From: Leucothrix mucor DSM 2157
GTDB taxonomy: Bacteria; Pseudomonadota; Gammaproteobacteria; Thiotrichales; Thiotrichaceae
NCBI RefSeq assembly: GCF_000419525.1
Contig: NZ_ATTE01000001.1
Location: 3,058,501 to 3,122,500, forward strand
Length of the DNA: 64,000 nt
Reading direction: 5' to 3'
The position numbers and the translations under genes were made by a program. Positions 57,123-64,000 of the stretch are shown here, piece by piece. The notes beneath the pieces were generated by a model, which made no database searches, had not been told where the DNA came from, and was given only the letters and a program-made list of their open reading frames with translations. Numbering within the stretch: the first letter of the stretch is position 1; the number at the start of each line of letters is the position of its first letter.

Positions 57123-60017
57123 TTATCGGTAAGCGTCGATTCCCGGGCAAGAACACACCAGATTACGATCGCCAAATACGTTATCAACGCGACCAACAGT
57201 AGGCCAGTATTTGCTGCAATGCAATACACCCTTAGGAAAAACAGCCAATTCTTGTGCGTATGGATGCTCCCAATTGCTGGTCAAATCTTTCAGCGTGTGC
57301 GGTGCATTCACTAGAGGATTATCATTAGCCGGCCACTCACCCGACTCTACCTGACTAATCTCTTGGCGAATGGCAATCATCGCATTACAGAAACGGTCGA
57401 TTTCCATTAATGACTCCGACTCAGTCGGTTCAATCATTAAAGTACCCGCCACCGGGAATGACATGGTTGGAGCATGGAAACCGTAATCGATTAAGCGCTT
57501 AGCAATATCTTCTTCCGAAATACCAGACGCAGCCTTCAAAGGACGTATATCGATTATACACTCATGTGCAACCCGACCTTGTGCTCCCTCAAACAAAACA
57601 GGGTAATGCGGTGCCAAGCGATGCTTGATGTAGTTCGCATTCAAAATCGCCAACTCAGTTGCACGTTTTAAACCCTGCGCTCCCATCTGTTTAATATAAA
57701 CCCAGGAAATTGGCAAGATGGCCGCACTACCATAAGGGGCAGCAGACACAGCACTATTCTCTGGCTGCTTACCATCGACTGAGCTTACAACGTGGCTGGA
57801 TAAGAAAGGTGCCAAATGCGCTTTTACACCAATCGGTCCCATACCCGGCCCACCACCACCGTGAGGAATACAGAATGTCTTATGCAAATTCAGATGCGAT
57901 ACATCAGAGCCAAACTTACCCGGTTTGCATAAACCAACTTGCGCGTTTAAGTTCGCGCCATCCATATAGACCTGACCGCCGTGCTTATGAGTGATTTCAC
58001 ACAACTCAACCACAGCTTCTTCAAATACACCATGGGTGGATGGGTAGGTAATCATCACCGATGACAGGTTTTCAGAATGCAGTTCCGCTTTCGCGCGGAA
58101 ATCATTCAAATCCACGTTACCATTTTTATCGCACTCAACAATCACCACTTTCAAGCTAGCCATTGCCGCTGAAGCAGGATTAGTCCCGTGCGCCGAGCTT
58201 GGAATCAAACACACATTACGATGTGCTTCGCCACGACTGGCATGATAACGGCTGATTGCCACCAAGCCTGCATACTCACCTTGCGCGCCAGAGTTAGGCT
58301 GCATGGAAATTGCATCGTAGCCAGTGACTTCCGCTAAGTAAGCATCCAGCTCCGCAATCATGGTGCGGTAGCCGACGGTTTGATCTTTCGGTGCAAACGG
58401 GTGGATATCGGCAAACTCAGGCCAAGTCACCGGCAGCATTTCACTGGTCGCATTCAACTTCATGGTGCAAGAGCCCAGAGGGATCATGCCATGCGTCAGT
58501 GAGAAATCTTTATTTTCAAGGCGCTTTAGGTAGCGCAGCATCTCTGTTTCAGAGTGATAAGAGTTAAATACCGCATGCGTCAGGTATTCACTTTCACGCT
58601 GATAAGCCGCTGGAATACCAGCTTCAGCTTGCTCCATGCACTGCTTGTCTAGCGCATCAATGGATAAACCATGGTTATCGCCCAATAAAACAGTCAGTAA
58701 TAATTCAATGTCTGCACGGGTTTTGCGCTCATCAAAGCTCACGCCCAGCTTGTCATCATCCAGCAAACGCAGGTTGATGCCTTGCGCTAAGGCTGCCTGA
58801 TAAACCGCATCGCGCTTGTCGCCCAGCACCAACGTTAAGGTATCAAACCACGTATCATTTAATAACGTGATACCCTTTTGCTGCAAGCCCAGTGCCACCA
58901 AGCTTGTCATGCGGTGAATGCGTCCAGCGATTTGCTTCAAACGCTCTGGCCCATGATAGACCGCATAAAAACTTGCCATATTTGCCAGCAACGCCTGCGC
59001 TGTACAAATATTGGAGGTCGCTTTATCGCGGCGAATATGTTGCTCGCGAGTTTGCAATGCCATACGTAACGCGGTGTCGCCCTTACTATCGACCGATACA
59101 CCGATCAAGCGACCCGGCATGGTGCGTTTGAATTTATCGCGAACCGCAAAGAATGCCGCATGTGGACCACCAAAGCCCATCGGTACACCAAAGCGCTGCG
59201 CAGAACCCAGCACCACATCCGCACCCATTTCACCCGGTGCTTTTAATACCAGCAAGCTCATTAAATCAGCTGCCACACACACTAGAGCATTTTGCTCATG
59301 CGCCTGCGTGATTAGGGGCTCAATATCAACCACCGCACCTGTCGTATTTGGATATTGCAGCAATACTCCGAACACTTCGTGATTGGCTAATTCTGTTGCC
59401 GCATCACCAATAATTAGCTCATAGCCAAAGTATTGTGCACGGGTTTTAAGTACATCTAAGGTTTGCGGATGCACTTGCTTATCCGCAAAAAATGCATTGC
59501 TTTTAATACGGTTAGAACGCTTACACAGTGCCATTGCTTCAGCAGCAGCCGTGGCCTCATCCAACAAAGAAGCATTGGAAATGTCCATGGCCGTTAAATC
59601 CATCACCATTTGCTGGTAGTTCAGTAGGGCTTCCAAACGGCCTTGCGAAATCTCCGGCTGGTAAGGCGTATACGCCGTGTACCAACCCGGATTTTCCAAC
59701 ACATTACGTAAAATAACCGGTGGCACGATCGTGTCGTAATACCCCATACCAATGTATGAAGTATTGACTTGGTTCTGATCTGCCAAACCGCGCAGATAGC
59801 CTAAAGCTTCCTGCTCGGTACACGCCGGTTCCAGCGCCAATGGCTCTTTCAGCAAAATTTGTTTTGGCACAGTCTGGCCGACCAGCTCATCCAACGAGCT
59901 TGCGCCAACGGCATCAAGCATCGTTTGCACATCGGTGTCGTTCGGACCAATGTGGCGAGAAACGAAGTCATCGGACTGCTCAAGTGTTTGCAGAGAATAC
60001 TGGGCTGAATTATTCAT
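57123..60017 (-). CDS. gcvP: Glycine dehydrogenase (decarboxylating), P protein
   Basis: PLP enzyme that decarboxylates glycine and loads the aminomethyl group on GcvH. The 964-residue form is the fused type seen in E. coli, with two homologous halves. [17 protein letters not shown] begins the N-terminal half. The PLP-binding Lys is in the [19 protein letters not shown] stretch near residue 711. GAQGEYAGL and [11 protein letters not shown] are cofactor contacts. It follows gcvH after 34 bases. Confidence 0.98.
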   Translation of the reverse strand: MNNSAQYSLQTLEQSDDFVSRHIGPNDTDVQTMLDAVGASSLDELVGQTVPKQILLKEPLALEPACTEQEALGYLRGLADQNQVNTSYIGMGYYDTIVPPVILRNVLENPGWYTAYTPYQPEISQGRLEALLNYQQMVMDLTAMDISNASLLDEATAAAEAMALCKRSNRIKSNAFFADKQVHPQTLDVLKTRAQYFGYELIIGDAATELANHEVFGVLLQYPNTTGAVVDIEPLITQAHEQNALVCVAADLMSLLVLKAPGEMGADVVLGSAQRFGVPMGFGGPHAAFFAVRDKFKRTMPGRLIGVSVDSKGDTALRMALQTREQHIRRDKATSNICTAQALLANMASFYAVYHGPERLKQIAGRIHRMTSLVALGLQQKGITLLNDTWFDTLTLVLGDKRDAVYQAALAQGINLRLLDDDKLGVSFDERKTRADIELLLTVLLGDNHGLSIDALDKQCMEQAEAGIPAAYQRESEYLTHAVFNSYHSETEMLRYLKRLENKDFSLTHGMIPLGSCTMKLNATSEMLPVTWPEFADIHPFAPKDQTVGYRTMIAELDAYLAEVTGYDAISMQPNSGAQGEYAGLVAISRYHASRGEAHRNVCLIPSSAHGTNPASAAMASLKVVIVECDKNGNVDLNDFRAKAELHSENLSSVMITYPSTHGVFEEAVVELCEITHKHGGQVYMDGANLNAQVGLCKPGKFGSDVSHLNLHKTFCIPHGGGGPGMGPIGVKAHLAPFLSSHVVSSVDGKQPENSAVSAAPYGSAAILPISWVYIKQMGAQGLKRATELAILNANYIKHRLAPHYPVLFEGAQGRVAHECIIDIRPLKAASGISEEDIAKRLIDYGFHAPTMSFPVAGTLMIEPTESESLMEIDRFCNAMIAIRQEISQVESGEWPANDNPLVNAPHTLKDLTSNWEHPYAQELAVFPKGVLHCSKYWPTVGRVDNVFGDRNLVCSCPGIDAYR

Positions 60018-60051
60018 AAATTACCTTTGTGTCGGGTTTAAACTGACTGAC

Positions 60052-60438
60052 TTAAGCATCAAGCGAAGCAAGATATGCATCCGCATCCATCAGATCGTCT
60101 AATTGCTCTGGCGATGACAGCTTCACACGGAACATCCAACCACCTTCAAACGGTGCCGTGTTCACTAGCTCAGGCTCACCATCCAAATCGCCATTGATCG
60201 CAACTACTTCACCAGAAACTGGCGCGTAAACATCAGATGCTGCTTTTACAGACTCAACCACGGCGCACTGCTCGCCTGCAGTCAGCTCAGCGCCTTCTTC
60301 TGGCAGCTCAACAAATACTAAATCACCCAGTAATTCTTGTGCGTGATCAGTAATACCGACAGTCACAGTGCCATCATCATTGCTTTTAACCCATTCGTGG
60401 GAAGCGGCATATTTCAGATCAGTTGGAAGGTTGCTCAT
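60052..60438 (-). CDS. gcvH: Glycine cleavage system H protein
   Basis: Lipoyl-carrier protein of the glycine cleavage system. The 128-residue protein has the lipoylation motif [18 protein letters not shown] with the modified Lys at 65. [20 protein letters not shown] is the typical N-terminal part. It lies 63 bases downstream of gcvT and 34 bases upstream of gcvP. Confidence 0.98.
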   Translation of the reverse strand: MSNLPTDLKYAASHEWVKSNDDGTVTVGITDHAQELLGDLVFVELPEEGAELTAGEQCAVVESVKAASDVYAPVSGEVVAINGDLDGEPELVNTAPFEGGWMFRVKLSSPEQLDDLMDADAYLASLDA

Positions 60439-60501
60439 TGTGTATCTCCATAGGATAGTTGGTAGCGGATGCCACCAGTCAAAAGGGGTTATTATATAAG
60501 C

Positions 60502-61584
60502 TTAGAGCTGGGATTGCCCATGTCGAACGAATACTGGCTTCACGACTTGAGCCGCCAAGCGCTTACCACGAATTTCAACTTCGCAAGTATCGCTAATGCC
60601 AACAGGCACACGAGCCAAGGCAACCGATTTGCCTAAGGTTGGCGAGAAGGTACCACTAGTGATTTCACCCTCACCGGCTACGCAATGCACTTTTTGATGA
60701 CCACGAAGCACCCCTTTTTCCAGCAATACCAGTCCGACCAGTTTTTGCTGAACACCTGCTTCACGCTCTGCTTGAATCGCATCACGGCCAATAAAGTTAC
60801 GATCTGCTGGCTCCCATGCAATCGTCCAGCCCATGCCGGAGATCAATGGTGACGTGCTGTCATCCATATCGGAACCATATAAGTTCATACCCGCTTCTAA
60901 ACGCAAGGTATCACGCGCCCCTAAACCAATCGGCGCTACGCCAGCGGCCAACAACTGATCCCAGAATGAGCCAATCTGCTCATTAGGCACCATGATTTCA
61001 TAGCCATCTTCACCGGTATAACCCGTGCGTGCCACAAAGTAGTCACCCGCTTCAGCCGCATAAAATGCACCTAGAGCAGAAACCGCTTCAAGGCTTGATT
61101 CAGGCAATAAGGACTGAACAGTTTTGATCGCATCCGGGCCTTGAACAGCCAACATAGATAAGTCATCGCGAATGGTAATAGTGACATCGAACGCGCCACT
61201 TTGCTGATTTAGCCAAGCAAGGTCTTTATCACGCGTACCGGCATTCACGACTACGCGGTAAAACTCGTCATTGAGGTAATAAACAATCAGGTCATCAATC
61301 ACGCCACCTTCAGGATTCAGCATGGCGCTGTACAGGGCTTTTCCGGAAGTTTTGAGTTTGGCAACGTCATTGGCTAGCAGGTAACGGAGAAATGCTTGAG
61401 ATTGAGCACCAGTGATATCAACAACCACCATGTGCGAGACATCAAACATACCCGCTGCAGTTCTGACTTGATTATGCTCCTGAACTTGCGAGCCGTAGTG
61501 AATCGGCATTTCCCATCCAGCAAAATCAACAATCTTTGCGCCAGCTTGTAAGTGGTGATCGTATAGTGCAGTACGCTGTGTCAT
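60502..61584 (-). CDS. gcvT: Aminomethyltransferase GcvT (T protein)
   Basis: Transfers the one-carbon unit to tetrahydrofolate. I start at the ATG at 61584, giving 360 residues that begin [20 protein letters not shown]. The frame continues open upstream to 61737, but that part is the riboswitch aptamer and terminator, so it is not coding. [42 protein letters not shown] and [10 protein letters not shown] are family motifs. First gene of gcvT-gcvH-gcvP-(dgkA). Confidence 0.97.
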   Translation of the reverse strand: MTQRTALYDHHLQAGAKIVDFAGWEMPIHYGSQVQEHNQVRTAAGMFDVSHMVVVDITGAQSQAFLRYLLANDVAKLKTSGKALYSAMLNPEGGVIDDLIVYYLNDEFYRVVVNAGTRDKDLAWLNQQSGAFDVTITIRDDLSMLAVQGPDAIKTVQSLLPESSLEAVSALGAFYAAEAGDYFVARTGYTGEDGYEIMVPNEQIGSFWDQLLAAGVAPIGLGARDTLRLEAGMNLYGSDMDDSTSPLISGMGWTIAWEPADRNFIGRDAIQAEREAGVQQKLVGLVLLEKGVLRGHQKVHCVAGEGEITSGTFSPTLGKSVALARVPVGISDTCEVEIRGKRLAAQVVKPVFVRHGQSQL

Positions 61585-61600
61585 CGGTATCAGTCTCCAT

Positions 61601-61638
61601 AAAAAAGGGGCGGCAGATGTTTTATCATCTGCCGCCCC
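61601..61638 (-). terminator. Riboswitch expression-platform terminator of the gcv operon
   Basis: GGGGCGGCAGATG and CATCTGCCGCCCC form a perfect 13-bp stem with a six-base loop, followed on the minus strand by T6. It sits between the second aptamer and the gcvT start, so it must be relieved for the operon to be read. Confidence 0.92.
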
Positions 61639-61822
61639 TCTGTCCTGATACCTGAGATATTCCCTGCGCTGACAGCACAGGTTAAGCCCTTCGGTAGAAG
61701 CGGTTACCGCTTCACTCTCCAGAGTTAGCACATCCAACAGTCTTTTATGCCTGAGCGTTTCCGGGCGGAATTGCGTCTTCGGCGGCCGTACACACTAGGT
61801 GACGACGCTCTCCTGTATCGTG
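61637..61822 (-). ncRNA. Tandem glycine riboswitch
   Basis: Cis-acting RNA ahead of gcvT. Read on the minus strand, aptamer 1 (about 61727-61820) shows GGAGAGCG, GCCGAAGACGCAA and GGAAACGCTCAGGC, followed by the linker GACTGTTGGA. Aptamer 2 (about 61637-61724) shows TCTGGAGAGTG, ACCGAAGGGCTTAA and ATCTCAGGTATCAGGACAGAG. These are the conserved cores of the glycine class. The riboswitch is followed at once by an intrinsic terminator, so glycine probably allows read-through and turns on its own breakdown. Confidence 0.93.
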
Positions 61823-61837
61823 TAATGCTAAAATCCG

Positions 61838-61866
61838 AGTATACCTAAGCCCTCAAATAATTTAAA
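61838..61866 (-). promoter_or_regulatory. Sigma-70 promoter of the gcv riboswitch transcript
   Basis: On the minus strand TTTAAA (61861-61866), a 17-base spacer and TATACT (61838-61843) place transcription start near 61831, about 10 bases ahead of aptamer 1. Confidence 0.6.
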
Positions 61867-61879
61867 GCGAATTGCTCTG

Positions 61880-62644
61880 TTACTGGTTAAAAACGGTCTT
61901 TGGCGCATCAGCATCCAACATGGCTGCTAAACGATCTGCAGGCATATAACCTGGAATTAGCTGACCTGTTTCAGTCAATAATGCAGGGGTTCCGTTTACA
62001 CCTAAACGCTGGCCTAACTCGTAAGCATCTTTGACAGGGTTAGCACAGGTTTTGTTTTCAACTGGCTGACGGGCTTTTGACTTAGTCATCGCTGCCTGCT
62101 GGTCATCTGCACACCACACGCTAACGATTTTATCGTAAGACGGTGAGTTCAAACCGGCACGTGGAAACGCCAAGTACTCAACAGTGATGCCCTTGTCATT
62201 AATCTGCTCGATTTCACGATGCAATTTAGCGCAGTAGCCGCAATCAATATCGGTGAATACGCGCAATACGTGCTTCTCATCCTTCGCTTTAAAGACAACC
62301 GGCTTACCCGTAAACTCATCCATCATCTTTTTACGAACATCACGCTGAGCCAGCTCAGACATGTTTTGACGGGTTTGCAGGTCTAACAAGTCGCCACTAA
62401 TAAAGTACTTCGCATCGGAACTCAGGTAAACGATTTCTGTACCGTACATGACCTGATACAGGCCCGGAATCTGACTTTCGCCAACTGAATCTGGCGGTGA
62501 TTTAAACGTCTTAATCAGCACTTCATTCAGCTTTTGTGCCACCGCATCTGAATCAACTGCTTTAGTCGTCGACTCAGCCGCAAAACTTATTCCCGCAACC
62601 AGACAAAAACTGATTGTCAGTGCCAATTGTTTTAAATTAATCAT
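61880..62644 (-). CDS. dsbC: Thiol:disulfide isomerase DsbC
   Basis: Periplasmic isomerase that corrects wrong disulfides. The 254-residue protein has a signal peptide (ISFAAES). An N-terminal dimerisation domain with IPGLYQVMYGTEIVYLSSDAKYFISGDLLDL is followed by a thioredoxin domain. The active site is CGYC at 135-138, and the cis-Pro loop is NGTPALLTETG. A second Cys pair (VWCADD, KTCANP) forms the structural disulfide. It lies downstream of xerD, the common order. Confidence 0.95.
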   Translation of the reverse strand: MINLKQLALTISFCLVAGISFAAESTTKAVDSDAVAQKLNEVLIKTFKSPPDSVGESQIPGLYQVMYGTEIVYLSSDAKYFISGDLLDLQTRQNMSELAQRDVRKKMMDEFTGKPVVFKAKDEKHVLRVFTDIDCGYCAKLHREIEQINDKGITVEYLAFPRAGLNSPSYDKIVSVWCADDQQAAMTKSKARQPVENKTCANPVKDAYELGQRLGVNGTPALLTETGQLIPGYMPADRLAAMLDADAPKTVFNQ

Positions 62645-62741
62645 TGTTAGTTTTAATACCCTGTTTTTTTAAATACGTTAATCAGAATACGCTGTCAGCA
62701 GGCTGAATGGATACATTAAAACCATTACCGTCATTTAATAG

Positions 62742-63638
62742 TCAGCCGCGGGGGTGGTGCAGCTGATGAACTTCCTGCAGACGCGCTTGTGCGATGTGCG
62801 TGTAAATCTGAGTGGTTGACAGGTCGCTATGGCCTAACAACATTTGTAAGACTCTTAAATCAGCCCCATGGTTCAATAAATGTGTCGCAAAAGCGTGCCG
62901 CAAGGTATGTGGTGACAGCGTTTGTTCAATACCGGCCAGTACGGCATAGCGCTTAATTAGGTACCAAAATGCCTGACGACTCATCCCTGCACCGCGCCGA
63001 GTCACAAAGACATCATTGCAAACGCCATGACCTCGCATCAGCTCCGGACGTGACACACTGAAGTATTCATTCACCCAATCAACCGCCACATCACCCAAAG
63101 GCACCAATCGCTCTTTACTGCCTTTACCAATCACTCTGACGACACCCATTTGCAAATTAATCTGCGATAAGCTTAGCGTCACTAATTCGGATACTCGTAA
63201 ACCAGTGGCGTATAGCAATTCAAGCATAGCCCGATCTCGCAGCCCTAACATGTCTTCGATATCGGGCGCCTCCAGCAGCAGATCGATCTGAGTCTCTGAC
63301 AGCGAACCGGGCAAACTGCGACCAATGCGCGGCGCATCAATTAGTGAAGTAGGGTCTTCGCTGACCGTGCCTTGGCGCACTTGGTAACGATAAAATCGCC
63401 GCAAACTGGATAACACACGCGCCATACTGCTGCTCTTAGCCCCCGCTTTACCGCGAAAAGCCAGATACTGCTGCACATTCACACTATCGGCTTCAGTCAA
63501 CGTGAGCTTGGGCTCTTTTTCCAGCCACTCTCCCCACGCTTTAAGATCACGTCCATAAGCCGCGAGCGTGTTTTGACTGAGGCCGCGCTCCGACCACAGT
63601 GCATCCAAGAAGCTTTCAATTCGCTGCTGAGTATCCAA
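62742..63638 (-). CDS. xerD: Site-specific tyrosine recombinase XerD
   Basis: Works with XerC at dif to resolve chromosome dimers. The 298-residue protein has an N-terminal SAM-like DNA-binding domain (IESFLDALWSERGLSQNTLAAYGRDL). The catalytic residues lie in ATGLRVSELVTLSL (Arg), GKGSKERLVPLG (Lys), PHTLRHAFATHLLNHGADLR (His-x-x-Arg), LGHSDLSTTQIYTHI (His and the nucleophile Tyr). ALLxNHGADLR-type motifs favour XerD over XerC, as does the neighbouring dsbC. Confidence 0.94.
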   Translation of the reverse strand: MDTQQRIESFLDALWSERGLSQNTLAAYGRDLKAWGEWLEKEPKLTLTEADSVNVQQYLAFRGKAGAKSSSMARVLSSLRRFYRYQVRQGTVSEDPTSLIDAPRIGRSLPGSLSETQIDLLLEAPDIEDMLGLRDRAMLELLYATGLRVSELVTLSLSQINLQMGVVRVIGKGSKERLVPLGDVAVDWVNEYFSVSRPELMRGHGVCNDVFVTRRGAGMSRQAFWYLIKRYAVLAGIEQTLSPHTLRHAFATHLLNHGADLRVLQMLLGHSDLSTTQIYTHIAQARLQEVHQLHHPRG

Positions 63639-63666
63639 GTGCTGCTTACCTCAAGCCCTTGGGCTG

Positions 63667-64000
63667 TTATAAATCGTCACTAGTCAGAATAGCGTCATCC
63701 GCCGGACTTGAACGCACGATTTTGCCGTTAAAGTCGCCGCCGCCATAGAAATCAACCGTTTTAATACTTGGGAATACTTCAGCAAAGGTGATTTGTATAC
63801 TTTTCAAAGAGTCTAAACAGTCATACACATACGTTAGCTCAAAGTCGCTATGACCATCAGCATCACCCACCTTGTGCGAGCCATCTTCTTCATCGGCATG
63901 CTCATGATCGTCATCTTCGTGCTTATGATAGGTCAACATATCTGATTCCATATGTGAGCTATTTGGCACACAAACGCCCGCCGGAGAGACCTTAAATAAA
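63667..64000 (-). CDS. ZrgA/DUF2796-like zinc-binding protein (5' end outside window)
   Basis: C-terminal part of a probable periplasmic zinc-uptake protein. The reading frame is open to the right edge of the window. The visible part has a His/Asp/Glu-rich metal-binding stretch (YHKHEDDDHEHADEEDG, KVGDADGHSDFE) and then the conserved fold YVYDCLDSLKSIQITFAEVFPSIKTVDF, typical of DUF2796 (ZrgA). The signal peptide and most of the N-terminus lie outside. It precedes xerD on the same strand by 28 bases. Confidence 0.75.
   Translation of the reverse strand, partial: LFKVSPAGVCVPNSSHMESDMLTYHKHEDDDHEHADEEDGSHKVGDADGHSDFELTYVYDCLDSLKSIQITFAEVFPSIKTVDFYGGGDFNGKIVRSSPADDAILTSDDL

Noticed and set aside
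61585-61737. N-terminal extension of gcvT by 51 codons
   Set aside because: It falls in the second aptamer and terminator of the glycine riboswitch and has no similarity to GcvT; the ATG at 61584 gives the family length.

Overview
The window is about 64 kb of a gammaproteobacterial chromosome, mostly conserved core genes. Gene content and order support this: PhoR; a recN-nadK // hrcA ... grpE-dnaK-dnaJ-dapB block; ponA(mrcA) // pilMNOPQ-aroK-aroB; yhbY // rlmE-ftsH-glmM; ccoNOQPGHIS-type genes; and gcvTHP behind a glycine riboswitch. HrcA together with sigma-32-like promoters, type IV pilus genes and a cbb3 oxidase would suit a lineage such as Thiotrichales, Methylococcales or Xanthomonadales relatives. 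That placement is inference from gene content and I cannot refine it. No rRNA, tRNA, CRISPR array, prophage or insertion sequence was recognised, and no stretch over about 300 bases lacks a gene or an identified RNA element.

Layout: 1-9 kb holds the 3' part of phoR, an M20 amidohydrolase, truC, a periplasmic Deg protease, a divergent pair of membrane proteins (DUF4234-like and M50 peptidase), a lipoprotein hydrolase and sbcB. 9-16 kb on the minus strand holds a YebE-like protein, hda, an AI-2E family permease, dapB, dnaJ, dnaK and grpE. 16.4-23.8 kb is an iron-uptake cassette: TonB-dependent receptor, AraC-type regulator, a DUF2218 protein, then binding protein, two permeases and ATPase of a siderophore ABC importer, with Fur-box-like sites. 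It lies between grpE and hrcA, genes usually adjacent. 23.8-31.8 kb holds hrcA, nadK, recN, an Asp-rich repeat protein with a hexanucleotide microsatellite, a dGTPase-like gene, aroB and aroK. 31.9-39.9 kb is pilQPONM (minus) with divergent mrcA.

39.9-48.3 kb holds hemE, rpsU, bamE, a coiled-coil membrane protein, ssb, a CDGSH protein, yhbY, rlmE, ftsH and glmM (no folP between the last two). 48.4-56.5 kb is the complete cbb3 oxidase operon ccoNOQP with assembly genes ccoG, a fixH-like gene with an enlarged membrane domain, and ccoI. 56.7-61.8 kb is dgkA and the glycine cleavage operon gcvP-gcvH-gcvT, read from right to left behind a tandem glycine riboswitch with an intrinsic terminator. The right edge has dsbC, xerD and the 3' part of a zinc-binding ZrgA-like gene.

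Functional themes are iron and heme economy (siderophore uptake, hemE, CDGSH, cbb3 oxidase), proteostasis (DnaK/DnaJ/GrpE, HrcA, FtsH, Deg, DsbC), cell envelope (PBP1a, BamE, GlmM, DgkA, PilMNOPQ) and DNA maintenance (SbcB, Hda, RecN, SSB, XerD). Several start codons were moved inward from the longest reading frame, using family length and Shine-Dalgarno placement; each case is stated. All identifications are from reading the sequence; no database search was run.
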